Positions 25,801 through 38,600 of a stretch of DNA of 64,000 nt are shown in pieces (the first letter of the stretch is position 1; every line of letters begins with the position of its first letter). The stretch comes from Rachycentron canadum. Its lineage: Eukaryota; Chordata; Actinopteri; Carangiformes; Rachycentridae. The translations under genes and the position numbers were made by a program. The DNA lies in the NCBI GenBank assembly GCA_038496675.1, contig CM076651.1, positions 8,171,170 to 8,235,169 on the forward strand, read 5' to 3'. The notes under the pieces were generated by a model. It had not been told where the DNA came from, did not search any database, and saw nothing but the letters and a program-made list of their open reading frames with translations.

Positions 25801-28800
25801 CTGCAATTTGGATATTGCAGGAGCTGTGATTGCAATTTCTATTATATTTCTATTGTACAACACAACATTCTATTGTGCAGCCCTTGTGGTATGCATTTGA
25901 TTTAGCTGCATTTGGACTAGATTTAGCAGGTGAAGTTGTGTAGCTGCTTTAGTTTTCTACATGCTATATACTCTGAACCTTTGGGTGAGCTAAGGTAAAA
26001 CATGGGTGAGCCACTGGAATATCAATCCACAAGCAAAGAAAAAAAATGACAAATTGTAATTGTATGACACGTTATGTCATCACATCAACATCATGCCTAC
26101 ATACTCACAATAACAACCTAAACATAGTTTTAATTTTATTATTCCCCTCAAAGGGCTGTGGTTAGGGTTAGGTTAAAAGTTAATAAAAGTTAATGAAATG
26201 TCAAACGAAACCAAACCAGTTATCATAGATTAGGGAAGTACTGTGTTCAAGTCTGTCTTGTGACCTTTTTCTGCATCTCTCTCTCTCCCTCTCTCTCTCT
26301 CTAAAGAAAAAGGCTGTGGAGGTATAGGGCTGAATGGGAGACGTTATCAGTGACTCAGCTCTGTCCTTGGAGACACATACAGCTGTTTCAGTAATGTGTG
26401 TCTTTGTATGTGTCTGCATGAATCACTGATTTAGTTGCTTTCATATTTTAGTACAAAAGGTAAAAAAGGAAAACAATAACCTGCTAACCTTGTGAATATA
26501 CAGGGAAAGTATGTGAGTAGTAAAGTATGTTGGTGGGTGGTTGGGGCAGTGGGATTACTCTTCTCCCTGATCAAAGATAGAAACCACTCGGTTCTTCATT
26601 CTGCAGAAGAATTTGCTGACTCTGAAATACATTCTTCCGACGAGCACAGTCGTGGCCAGTCTTGATGTCATCTGCACCTGATGGCAGCTGTAGCTCCGTT
26701 GCTTGAACAGATGAAGCTTTTGGCCCTAGCTGATTATCTGTTATTACACACGTTACTAGCAACTGGCAGACAATTGGTGTTTGTCATTATGGCGAGTAGC
26801 ATCAGTGCCTGGCTCTTCTTTGGGTGGAGTGGCTCATAAAGCTTGGTTTTTGCTGAGGGTTGAGGTAGCTTGTTTGAATGCACATTATCTTTGCGGGGTG
26901 GTGACAGAGGCCAACATAATTTGAACTCATTTCATTGGCTGGAATCCGCCTGCTTCTCCCTGTTGATCTTTAATGGTTAGAATCTGCAAATTGAGGCTTA
27001 CGGCTATAATTTTTCAGAAATTTGCAAATATTTCTAAAATTACATTTTCTCTATGAGGTTATGGGGTATTCAATGTAGATTAATGGGGGAGGGTCTTTAT
27101 TACTTTAGCATAAGACATAACAAAATAGTGAAGGGATATGAACACTTTCTGAATGCACTGAAAGAGGGTATGGTATTCATTATTTTACTTACTTCAGTCA
27201 TATTGCAGCAAAACTAGGAAGAGCAAGAATGTGTGGGTGCGATCCTTAACAATTTCAAATAAATACTTTGAATCTTCGTTCACCATATTCTCCAAATAAC
27301 AAACCTGTTTTCTGTGTAATACAATTCATAATCCATTTTTCTGCTGGTATAGTTAAATTTAAGTCATGTTGACCTTAACTGTGACTACTGGATCCCTTAT
27401 ATATCACAGTCAAGCACAAGAAAAAGAAAAGCAACTTTTTAATTTATGGTTCTTACCTGAGCACCATGAGGTTCTGCACCATTTCTTTGCCCAGATAGTG
27501 ATCTATACGGTAGATCTGTTCTTCAGTGAAGAGGGAGGAGAGGTGAGTGGACAGTTCCTCAGAGCTCTGAAGGTCCCGTCCAAACGGCTTCTCTACAATC
27601 ACTCTGTTCCAGCCTCTACATGCACAACCACAGACAAAAATGAACATCTCAGGTCCTGTAAGGTTTGCTTGATACTGTGCTCTTCTTACCACACACATCC
27701 CCACAATGACACATTAATGGGACACAATTGGGTTTAAATTCCACTTGAATTGGGATATAACTAGGTACAGTCCTTTTAGACAAGGATCACCAAAAAAAAC
27801 AAAAAGACACTGATGATAGTAGCTGTTGGGGACCACTTGTCTCCTCCAATAGGCTTACTGGTGGTAGAAATAGACAATTGAAGAGAAAGTTTTTCTATCA
27901 GGCACCATATTCATTTATGTAGCAGTAAGTACCCCTAGTAAAATAAATGTAACCAATCCCATCATCATTGAGGTTATAATTTTCAGTTTTTGTAGAAACA
28001 TTTAGAGGCTGCAGTTTGTGGTGCTGTTGCATTATACAGTACAAAGGGGCATTTCTGTTATGTAGCCAGCCCTCATTGATGTAAATGGGTTGGGAAAAAT
28101 TACAAATACACAGCTCCGAACTGTGGTTTTAGTGTTGCTGCTGGTAAATATAGACCTGTTTTATCAATGTACAATCTATGGGAAACTTTATTGCCCTAAA
28201 GCACAAACTATCTTTGTAAATAGAATTAAGCTTTATATGATACACATGGCTGAACAGTACACCAACAGACATCACTGACCCTTTAGAGAAGTTCTATGCT
28301 TTTAGTCATTCAGACATAACAGGCTAGTGGCCAATGTACAAATAGACACAGAAAATCAAACATATGAGCAAATAGTTTAACAAAGCAATAGTAAAACAAG
28401 TGTGTGCACTGACTTTGTGCTCATGCAGTGGTGTTTGATGTTCTTGGTAACATCGTGGTAAACGGTGGGTGGCAGGGCCAGGTAGAAGAGACGGTTTGCC
28501 TCAGTTCCTCCAGGCAGAGAAAGGATGTGCGTGTTGAGTTTGGAGAAGGAATTCTCATCAGCATATTTCCCACTGATATACGTATTCCTGCTAAAGAAGG
28601 CCGATAGCCGCTCCGCTTCTGTATCCATCACCTGTGCCACAGGTTGAAAACACTTATTCATGTATGGATTTAACTAAAATGCAGACATAACACCTTATGT
28701 GATTAAAAAAGTAAATAAACATTTACATAAATAAGACAAACATAAACATTAATAAATTGGTAGATTTGTGGTTTAAATGGACTGCTTCTATTTCTACAAG

Positions 28801-31800
28801 ATATTTTAGTGTATACCTGCATTAATAGATTTCTATAGTCACTTGAGAGACAGTGAAACAATACTGATAATACAATTTGTGTTGATATTGCATATCTTGT
28901 TAGCAAACAGTTGCTTATTTTATGCATCCAGTAGTGACAGAGCAACATTATCATTTGTGTTTCTGGGCTCCTGATGAATGTATGTTTTTCTGTTTTTGGT
29001 CTCTACCAACTCCTGAGGAAAGTTTCACTGAGTCTCACAGTGTCACTTTGCTTTCACACTATTATGACATTGTTAACATAAAAATATTAAATTAAGCCAA
29101 TGGAGGTAGAAAGAGAAGAAAAGAAAGGGAGGAAAATTGGTAAGTTGATAAGTGATAAGATGTTTAGATAATTAATAAAGGAAAGACACATTGGTTCACA
29201 TTGGGAAAGTTAAGAGGATTTATTTGTGTTTGTTTTATTATGCCTTTATGTATGTTTATTTTCTTTACAATTCTCACCTTTAGAGTGACAGTTGAACATT
29301 TGTTTCATTTATTTCCATATTTCTTGCTTCTAAAGGTTTTATGTTTTTTGCTACTATCAACTGTGACATTAGAAATTATTTCAAAAGATGCATTTCAAAT
29401 GTTTTACCTTCAGGTATGGCATGCAGGAAGTTCGAATACCATCTATTGTCAAGTCTGAGCGAGCAAAGCCCACAAAATATGTCTGCTCAGGGAGGAGGCC
29501 GTCTCTGTACAACCACCTGGGACAGAAAAGAAAAATAGATGGTTCATCACACCCAACTTCAGAGGTTTCATGTCAGATTAAAGTAACATCTTTCAGCTCT
29601 GCTATGCTATTCATGTAAAAACCTTTCAGTGTGGTCAGAGGTTCACTCACCAGAGAGTTGGGTAGATTTTCTTCTTAGCCAGGTCCCCCTAAGGGTTGAG
29701 ACACACAATCAGTAACAGTCACAATAATATTACACAGTAAACATATACTTTATGCACACTATCCTTAACTTTTGATGCAGTGTTTGAGTTACTGTGCTTT
29801 AACAAGTGCAAGCGTCATAATTATTTTTCCGCTACACAAAAGTCTCAAGATGCTGCAGTTCTGCAGTTCACACTGTGTGACCACAGGTAAGCAGGCTGCG
29901 TTAGCTTATTTAGGAATTGCACAACTTTAATAATCATTATGGAAGCAAATGCCAAACACCAACTGACACTCAGAACACAAAAGGCTAAACACTTTATTTT
30001 AATCATGTTGAAAAACCTGTTATACCGAGAGCCATCAAGCAACAATATTAAATGCACACTGTTCGAAATGCTTCACGAGACAAAACAAGGTGATTGTTGT
30101 ACAGGATACAAGCCAAAGGTTATGCATGACTGTCACATCAAACCAAGATTGAAATGTGCCTGTGCCAAGACAGTAGAGGTCAAATTAACCAAAATGAATT
30201 AGCCCAATTCATATAGTGACATCTGCAGTTTAGCAAAATCTTAATTTGAATAAACTTACTATACCCAGTCACACCTCTCACAATATCAACAGCAGTAACT
30301 CTTCATTTAGTAGTAGTGAGTTAAAGTGTGATGTGTGAATGTCCTCATAGTGTGAATGTCCTCATAGTCTTTACATAATTATTTAAAGACATAAAAACAA
30401 AAAGTAGTATGTACACCAATTTAAACAGCAGCATCAAACACATACCCAAAACAAAAACCAACAACTGCACACAGCTAAGGCCAGCTCCTCCCCTGACCTT
30501 CTGGTGTATAACACAAAGAAAAACGCTGACAGCAAGTGACGCTGCAAAAATCAGCAGCAGCAGCAGCGCCACTCTCTGCCCCCAATAGCAAACAGAGCAA
30601 GAGAAACAAGGACACAGCAGATTAATTACCATACAAATTATTATAGCCTGGCTAGATATTCAAGAAAAACTAAACCAAAATCATCTTTTCACATGTGATT
30701 ACTTCAGTTGTTGAAATAGTGTCTTTAAATTTAAATGATTATTGTGAAAAATGATACAGAAAATGTGCCTTGAGCAGTAAAAACACAACTGCCACTGACA
30801 GAAAAAACTGAGGAGTTTGGATGTTATTTTACACATACAACAATGCAACATTGTGCTGTCTTATTTTCAACAACAGAAACTTTTCCTGTTAAATCTGCAT
30901 TTCGATAGATTAGATGCATGCATGAACAAAGACAGAAGGAAATCAACCTAAAAAATATCACAATGCATCTAAGTGTTTTAGTTCCAGGAATCAACATCTG
31001 AATAGTATGAGGAAGCAGGAAACAGGAAAAAAAAAAATGGAGAACTGTACTACTTTATATTTGGTCAGATTCTTGGTTTGGTTTATTTTCATTCTTTAAA
31101 TCAGACACTACCAAATGTAAATAAATTTTTTTTTATCATTTTATAAAAGTCTTATTTTATTCATGCCAAGTTTGCATAATACAGCAAAAAAAATCCAGAT
31201 ACATTTTATTTTGTTACATAAACAGACAAAATATTCTGTATGAAATATGTTTGCTATGTCAGCAAATATTTTTTAATTGCATTAGCACTGCTTTTGGTCA
31301 TTTTTACCTAACTGTGTATTAAGTGTATTACTGAGAGGCACCACATAGTATTGAAGTGAGATGATAAGCGAAGAGGAACTGTGAAGTAATCAGTGTCTCA
31401 ATTCCAGGCTTTTGAAAGCTTGGATAACTTACTCTGCTTGTTTGCAGAAGGTCAGTGAAATCAGTTTCAACATTTCCTTAAATCAGACCATGTGCAATTA
31501 TTGCAGCAATCTTTAAAGATTTCAACACCCTTTCTTTGAAATTATGGCCAATATCTTACCTAACATGACTACACTGTATGTGTCTGACTATTGATGCTGG
31601 CTATGGTAGAAAGCTTTCAGAACACAGTGTATCACAGCTTCCTAAGTATGGCTGCTCATCTGCAGACCAGTCAGAAAGCCCATGATGACCCTGTCCAGTG
31701 CTGAAAGCACTTTCAATGGTCAGAACTGCATCAGAAACTGACCATGGAGCAAGGGAAGATGATGGCCTGGTATAATGAATCATGCTTTCTTTTACATCAC

Positions 31801-32227
31801 ATGGATGGCCAGGAGTTATCTACCTGGGGAAGAGATGCTATCAGGATGCATGATAGGGAAAAGGCAAGCCAGCAGCAGTGCTGTGTTGCTCTGGGTAATG
31901 TTCTGCTGGGAAACTTTGTCCTGGTATTCATGTGGATGTTACTTTGTCATGTTACACCTACCTAAATGTTGTTGCAGATCAAGTATACACCTTCCTTTCA
32001 AAAATTGCTCCACAGTGTAACCACTTTCATTTCATTACACAACCATGCATTGCCTTATCACCTCTCATTTTTACACTATGTAGACATTGACTGCCCTCCC
32101 ATGATCTCACCGATGCTCCCATGATGATGAAGATGTGAACATCAGACTGACGGAACTCTTCATCTTCATGCAGCTCCTTCCTCAGTTCCCCGAACACCTC
32201 GGAGCGAGAGAGGGGAATGTTGCTCAT
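22875..32227 (-). CDS. g6pd: Glucose-6-phosphate 1-dehydrogenase
   Basis: Rate-limiting NADP+-dependent oxidation of glucose 6-phosphate to 6-phosphogluconolactone in the cytosolic pentose phosphate pathway. Coding exons on the minus strand: 32227-32111, 29688-29651, 29516-29408, 28631-28414, 27615-27457, 25402-25277, 24972-24879, 24156-23970, 23859-23624, 23410-23334, 23135-23043, 22965-22875; 514 residues (human 515). The internal exon lengths 38, 109, 218, 159, 126, 94, 187, 236, 77 and 93 nt equal those I recall for human G6PD. The cofactor motif GASGDLA (residues 37-43) is split by intron 2; the active-site signature RIDHYLGKE lies in exon 6; structural-NADP and tetramer regions (NERWDGVPF, RVQPNEA) are conserved; it ends KWVSPHRL. 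The ATG is 12 bases into exon 2, as in mammals. The donor of the 236-nt exon is GC, not GT. H6PD is excluded by the lack of a signal peptide and lactonase domain. Confidence 0.97.
25768..25829. repeat. Two adjacent inverted repeats in a g6pd intron
   Basis: Positions 25792-25807 (TCACAGCTCCTGCAAT) and 25814-25829 are perfect inverted 16-base arms around a 6-nt loop. Just before it, GTGGTGC and GCACCAC (about 25768-25790) form a second, shorter hairpin. They lie between the g6pd exons ending at 25402 and starting at 27457. Confidence 0.85.
26275..26302. repeat. (CT)n microsatellite
   Basis: Nearly pure CT/TC dinucleotides in a g6pd intron. Confidence 0.9.
31590..31990 (+). pseudogene. Decayed Tc1-like transposase fragment in g6pd intron 2
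   Basis: Two overlapping frames hold pieces of a Tc1-type transposase catalytic core: one reads W-Y-N-E-S-C-F-L-L-H-H-M-D-G (usually W-S-D-E-S-R-F...), the next continues LPGEEMLSGCMIGKRQA and VMFCWETLSW. The frame switch, substitutions and the asparagine at the expected catalytic aspartate show it is dead. No terminal repeats were recognised around it. It is a different subfamily from the element at 47340. Confidence 0.7.
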
Positions 32228-32989
32228 TTTCTCTGTAAAAGGCAGATAAACAGAAAACCCAGTCAAAGAAAATACCCAGTTTTGTTTTACATCTTGAACC
32301 AATATTACAGAAGGCAAACACTGACTACTATCTTACCCAACAGCAATATACTAGTGTTTCTATTTCTGCATAGAAATTAGGTTCTAAATGAAATGGCTAG
32401 TGGATACACTGACATGTGCTTGAGAGATGTGAGGCAAGAGTCAGAGTTCACAATACACAAGAGTTGGATTTTTGTCTAATTTCTTTGCAAATTCCTTCAT
32501 ACAAAGGAATCTCTGTATCTGGTTGGGGCTAGGGCACACACAACACGGATAAAACAAAGGGAGGAAGGCAGCCTATAACCTCTTCTTAATGTAAAATGAT
32601 TACACCTGTAAGGTGTTTTTCCTTTCCAGACAGGAGTGCTTGTGTTGCTCCGCTTGTGCCTGAAGTGTGGTCAGGTGACCTGGTGGGGACTTCTAACAAT
32701 TATGTAAAACACAACAGTGTTCAGAAAATTACAAAGCATTTAACTGCTGGGGATACTGTCTTACATACAACAAAAAAGAAAGAAAGAGCAATCCACTGAA
32801 CAACTCATTGCTACTTCTAACATTCTGCAGTTTTAGAGATTTGAATAGGGTTAGCATTTTGTACAGCCATTGATTTTCTTTAATTTCACGTATAAAAATC
32901 AGATGCCAGCCTATACAATAGTGGACTGTTGCCAGTGATTCAATAAAATGAAAAACATTTTTAAGTGCTTACCTAATATGCAAATTATT

Positions 32990-33290
32990 TTATTGCTGCA
33001 GGCTGTTAGCTAATGATTAACTTAGTACTTGAGTGATTTGTTGATTAACTGAGTAATTCTTAGACAGAAAATTAATCAACAATTTTGATATCTTATTATA
33101 TTCACTTTATTATTATATTATATAATTTTTTGATGCAAAATACCAAAGCTCTCCAGTTTCAGCTTTTCAAACGCAAGTATTTGCTGGTTTCCACCATCAT
33201 CTGCGATGACAAACTGAATATCTTTGGGATTTGGACAAAACACCATAACATTAGGCTGGGAAACTAAGGTGAATATGTTTCACTATTTTC
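32990..33290. repeat. MITE-like repeat, degraded copy, in the g6pd 5' intron
   Basis: TTGCTGCAGGCTGTTAGCTA, a GATTAACTGAGTAATTC block, ACCAAAGCTCTCCAGTTTCA and a GACAAACTGAATATCTTTGG block follow the order seen in the copy at 57990-58310. The ends are degraded. Confidence 0.45.
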
Positions 33291-33949
33291 AGACCAACTG
33301 AAATTGAAATGAAAAGTAAGAAATAAAAGACTTTTAAAAATACAGCAGCAATGTTTGAAAAATGGTTAGCTGTGATGTAAATGAGTTAAAACACAATGCA
33401 AAATGAAAACCACTTCCTTCTTTACTTCCTCCTTCAACATCCAACATTGAAAGAAGGTGTGTCTGAGTCATTTTAAATGAATCGATAATTCTAGTTTCTT
33501 CAATAATGATCATGAATTCATGATCACAACCTATTAACATGGAATTTGTTGTATAGTAAATAATATAGAAAAAACAATTGGACAAATTGGTTTATCATTT
33601 TGTCTGTAAAAAAAATAGACCTGACACCATCTAATTTTGAGTTCTGTACAACTTTGTCCCACACAAAAATGATAATAATAATAATAATAACTACTCTGTT
33701 AGGAATAGAGATCAGTTTTGGGATCAGCTATTTAAAAAAAAAAAAAAGTTCCTGGTTAATTTACTTCCAACGACTCAATCGCTGCAGCTCTACGTGCACC
33801 ATACCAGCACAAAATAAACAACACTCAAAAGGTACAGTATGTGTATTTCTGTCAGATGGTCACCACAGCTCCCAGAAATAGCCTGAAACACACACACAAC
33901 AAACTATAATGATATTAGTCAAATCCTCCACCAAATCCCGTATTTAGAG

Positions 33950-34620
33950 GGCTAAACCTCACTGCAGCACACCGTGACGAAGCTGTTGCCTTCGGCTAAC
34001 ATGCCATGATATCACGGGTTGACAGTTTGACGCTCATGAATTGTCTCTTCGCCGCTTCGCGGATAGTTAGCTGCTAACATCCAGTGGGGAAAGCGCTCAC
34101 ATTAGACTGCTATTAAAACTGAGCTCTCTAGCTTATACGTATGTTTGTATGCTCGGCTAATACTAAAACCTCCCTGCCATGAGCTGTCTTTAGCCTCAAC
34201 GTGCTGTTATGGCAACATGACTTGACAGGCAACACGCTGTGCTAGCTTACAACTGACAAAGCTACATCATGCAACTGAAAAAAAAAAACAAAAAAAAAAA
34301 CGGTTAAGTTACAGAAGTTAAACAGAAAAGACAACTGCTGCTACTCACGGGTCCGCTAACGAGGCGATAACCTGTCAGATAAACCCCCCGACTGAACCCG
34401 GGCGACGGGACACAGACTTTAAACGCACTCACGGAGGACAACAGACGACAGTTGTACTGAGTGTGAGTGTGCGTGCGCGACACTGATGCCCACTTCCCTG
34501 TTGAGGTGACAGCGCAGAATTGAGAGATTTTATTGGTTTAACACAAACTCACCAGCGCTCGCTCGAGTTCCCATGGCTGTCGTAGGCGGTGACGTCACAT
34601 GTGAAGTGGGCGTGGCCCGC
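33950..34620 (-). promoter_or_regulatory. g6pd: g6pd CpG-rich promoter with noncoding exon 1
   Basis: This is the most CpG-dense stretch around the gene. On the minus strand a good donor, GGACCC|GTGAGTAGC, ends at 34349, giving a noncoding first exon running from roughly 34450 down to 34349. The first coding exon has an acceptor (TTTTACAG at about 32233) just 5 nt before the ATG, which requires such an upstream exon. The transcription start is not precise. TATA is not evident, consistent with a housekeeping CpG promoter. Confidence 0.6.
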
Positions 34621-35663
34621 ATTCTCCCGTCACCAGACGCCCTTTCTTCAGTAACTGTGATTTATTATTGTTTGATGGCACGAAAAGAGAAAACTGTGTC
34701 AAAAAAAAAAAAAAAAACTCAACCTCAAAATGCCCTGAATCCCAAGTGTAGATATTCTCGTTGCTTCATTTTGTCTGACCCACGTTCAAAAAAAAAAAAA
34801 AAAAAAATCCCCCAGATAACCCTAAATTTAAGTTATCACCCAAAAGTTTGTTCTTTTACATTGCCATTTTCCTGCAGTTTGTGTAAAAAGATTTCATGAA
34901 AACTGTACAGGGGGGATGCAGTTCGTTTTTTCCAACAGTTAGAATGAGAATGGGAACACAAAATATGGAGAAGGAAAAAATATACATTCAATTTTTTAAA
35001 TTATTTATTAATTTATTCTTTTTAAAAAATACAAAATATAAATAAAATGTTTTTTTTTCCCTTCAACAATAAACATTTAAAAAAATAATATAGTCTTTGG
35101 ACAACAATGGCACAGATGAATAAGCTATATCAGGCTATAGCCACACACACATTTTAGGTATTTGTTCTCGGATCAATTCATTGTTGGTTTAGGACTTTCA
35201 TGGGATTGTTGACCACAAAAAAAAAAAAAAAAAAAAATGAAAACATAAAATATCATGAAACTTATCCCTTAATGAAATATTCACATACTCATACATTTAA
35301 AAGCAAGAGATGCAATGATTCCTTCTGGGGATACTGTCCAATGTAAGAGATGGGTATATTTATAGGGATAATAAACATAATCAGTCCTCACTTGTGCAAA
35401 ATGCCTTTTAAAGTTCAGCCAAAGCTAAAATGAGGCTACAGCAGTCTCAGTTTGTCACATCAAGGGGGTGTTTTGTTCCTACAGTCAAAGAATTCCCTCT
35501 TTATGTTAAGATAGACAGTGTTTCCTTTCTGAGTCAAAAGATTTTTGTCCCAAATGGCCATTACATTATAAGATTATTTTTTTATTTAGTCTGCTGAAGC
35601 TTCATTTTGCTTTGGGTGGAGTTGCACTATAGGCAACACACATACATACACACAAAAATAAAT
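34621..35663. other. galnt6 3' UTR and galnt6-g6pd junction
   Basis: Between the g6pd promoter and the galnt6 stop codon. TTTATT at 35581-35586, 35004-35009 and 35012-35017, read as AATAAA on the minus strand, are candidate galnt6 polyadenylation signals. Several A-runs (34700-34716, 34789-34807, 35217-35237) are present. No gene is seen. Confidence 0.55.
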
Positions 35664-38600
35664 TCAGACAAAGATCCAGTTTTGACTGCGTTTGGTAGAA
35701 GTGCATTTAGCCACAATCACTTTTCCTCCTGCCACTGTCAAACACTTGCCTGATGATGGATTTCTCAGTTGGTTTGTCTAAAAACAACAACAATGTAAAC
35801 TGTATGAGATCTTCTAGCTTGATTAGGTCAGTTAGATTTTGATTTGGAGACTGTGAAACAAGCATGGAATGACAAGAATGTGGAAATGGCCATTTCTTTT
35901 CTATGTAATCAGAGACAGAGTAACCAGGGGTGGCTGCAGAAATGCATGCTGTACCTGTGTGAAGAGCCAAACTTGCTCAGGTGCTGCTGTGGGTACTTCC
36001 CCCTTTAACCCACACGGTTCAAGAGACACCAGAGATTTTCCAGGATGTGCATGTAAACACATCTCATTGTCAGGGCTGAGCTGTACCTCGTGCTGGGTGG
36101 TGTACTCAAAATACTACAAGTCACACAGACAAAGTTGTTAGGTTGGGTAAAAAGAATCTCATTCGTTAACTGTATCTTGATGGTGCCCAACCCTCCTGTT
36201 CCTCATTTCCTTTTTAGATTGTTTAACAGTGAGGAATATTTCATAATCCCAAAGAGCAGAGTATCTAGTACTTTTACAAGAAAAACATGAATGTTATTAT
36301 TTGTGATAGAACACAATTTCTTTTCCCCTTTATTCCTTTGTTCCCTTTTCTCTTTAATCAGATTTGTGACCTTGGTTTGGGAACTGACCCAACACAACTT
36401 AATGTACCTGTATCCCACATGCATTGTAGCATTTGAGCATTTGAACATCCTGCCATTGCTTTTTTGTCCTGTCCACATTCAGGCAGCACTTCAGACCAAT
36501 GTTTCCCAACTGCAGAAAAAAATACAGTAACTGAACATTTTTTCAGATGCCTTTGTTTGTTGCTTTTGCTTGTTTTGTTTTTTTCACCATAGTCTGCATA
36601 TCCATCTAAAAAATATTGCATATTTCATTTTATTTCAAGGTTTCAATAATAATAAATAATAATCTAAATAATAAATAATATTTGGTAAGTAAACTGACAA
36701 ACAAACTGAAGGTCAAAGTTGATATTCTATATAAACAGCATAACAGAGCTGTACCTTTTCCCAAGTGATAAATTCTTTCATATTTCAAACAGTGAGTGAG
36801 AGATGATCAACCAATGAGAGATAATCTAATGCTGATAAAGGAGCTCACTTGTCCATAGATGTCAGGGACATAGGCTTCAGGGTAAATGTTCTTCAGGTAC
36901 CAATAGAAGCTCTTGCACTTTAATCTCTCCCTGAGTTTATGGCGTTGAGCAACATCTCCAAATAAATTCTGAAGGACAAATTAAAAAAAAAAAAAAAAAA
37001 AAACACATGGTAGGGCCTGCATTTCAAGATCATATACTGTATATGATGTGGCTAACATTCAAGGTTAGAAAGATACTGTGCCTTAGTGCTTACCTGTTCA
37101 TAAATGAATCTAGCCATTCTGTCTGTGCGATAGAAGACCCACTTGTATTCATCCAGCCAGACCTCAGCCAGACGGACCAGGTTGCGTACTATTATAGCGC
37201 TGCCATTAGGGAAATCGTGAGGGCTCTCATTGCGGAAAATGTGCCCTACAACAGAGCAGGGAATAATCTCTAGTTGACCTCCACATTGCCAGACCTACAG
37301 TGGAGAGGCCACATAGCACAAAGTGAAAAGCGAATAACACTTTGTAAAGCATATATAGACAAGTGACAAATTAAAGGAAAACCCCCCTCACTGGGTGTTT
37401 TGATGATGAACATATGAGTCTAAAATCTGGTGTTCAAATGGGTTGAGATCTGGTGTCTGAGAAGGCCATAGCATATGAGTCATATCATGTCTGTACTCAT
37501 GAAACTGCCCCCTATGCCCTGTGGATGGCAGCACTGTCATCCTATTTTCACTCATTTTTTAAAAATGTTCCTTGAATTTATCACCCATCTGTATAAATTG
37601 AAAAACCCTGAGCTTCTTACCCTGAAAGACATTTCCAAATTCTCAGCTCCCCAGAACTCCATCTGGTCATCATAAGTCCCAATATGCTCAAAGTATGATT
37701 TAGATACAGAGAAAAGGCCACCAGCAAAAGTAGGCGTTCTGTAAAATCAGACAATTCAGTCACTATCAATGACCTTAAAATATTAAATTTAAATGAGCAA
37801 TTAGGGACTGTTATTTGCTCACATCAGTAGGCACAGCTAAGAACATAGCCAGGGCACTAGCACTTGTAAACTAGCACCTTTAAAGCTAGCTGTCTCCTTT
37901 TGTCTTGAGTTAAGATCAGTGGTTGTGTGCATTATCCTTAAGTCAGCCATTTTACCACAAGAATGGTATCTATCTTCTCATCTAACTCTAAACTAAACTA
38001 AACTATTATTGTGAATCACGTACTGTCTGTCAGATACTAAAATTTTAAACAAATTGAATCCAAAAAAGTTGTTTTCCATCAGCTAGTTCAAATGATCAGT
38101 CTTATTGTAAAATCTGAATACTGCAATAAAAGCACTTGATTCAGAGACTCTAGTATAATGTGTGTGTGTATAATTATGTACCTGATGGGATGTGTCTCAT
38201 TCTTCCTACGGTTCATCTCTTCTGTAGGGACAGGCTCCCATCCAAACGTGAGCCTCCAGTCAAAAACCCCACGACTGTAATGCTGCAGTCCAGGAACTGG
38301 CTTATTGAACTTTAGATTGTCTTTGTCAATACTGGCAATTTTTGGGCTGACCACAGTAGTAGGCTGCTCTGCTATTCGAGCTAGAAGAGGCTCCAGCCAT
38401 CCAGTGAAGCATTCACCTATATAGAAGCATGGATGTAAAAATAGTGAGCACAGTCAGTTTGAGGCTAGGAAGTTAGTTAAATGTGGAGACCCTAGGGCCC
38501 CTATTTTCTCTTGCTCCCTCTCCTTTTACCTCCACTAAATGCCTAACCTTTAGGAAAACATGCAATAATGCATCAACATTAACACACGTTGTGCAGTAGA

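Noticed and set aside
30345..30632. Hydrophobic 95-codon minus-strand frame that looks like a membrane protein
   Set aside because: It lies in g6pd intron 2, has no conserved motif and no fitting splice sites; hydrophobicity comes from CAG/AACA-rich sequence read on the other strand.
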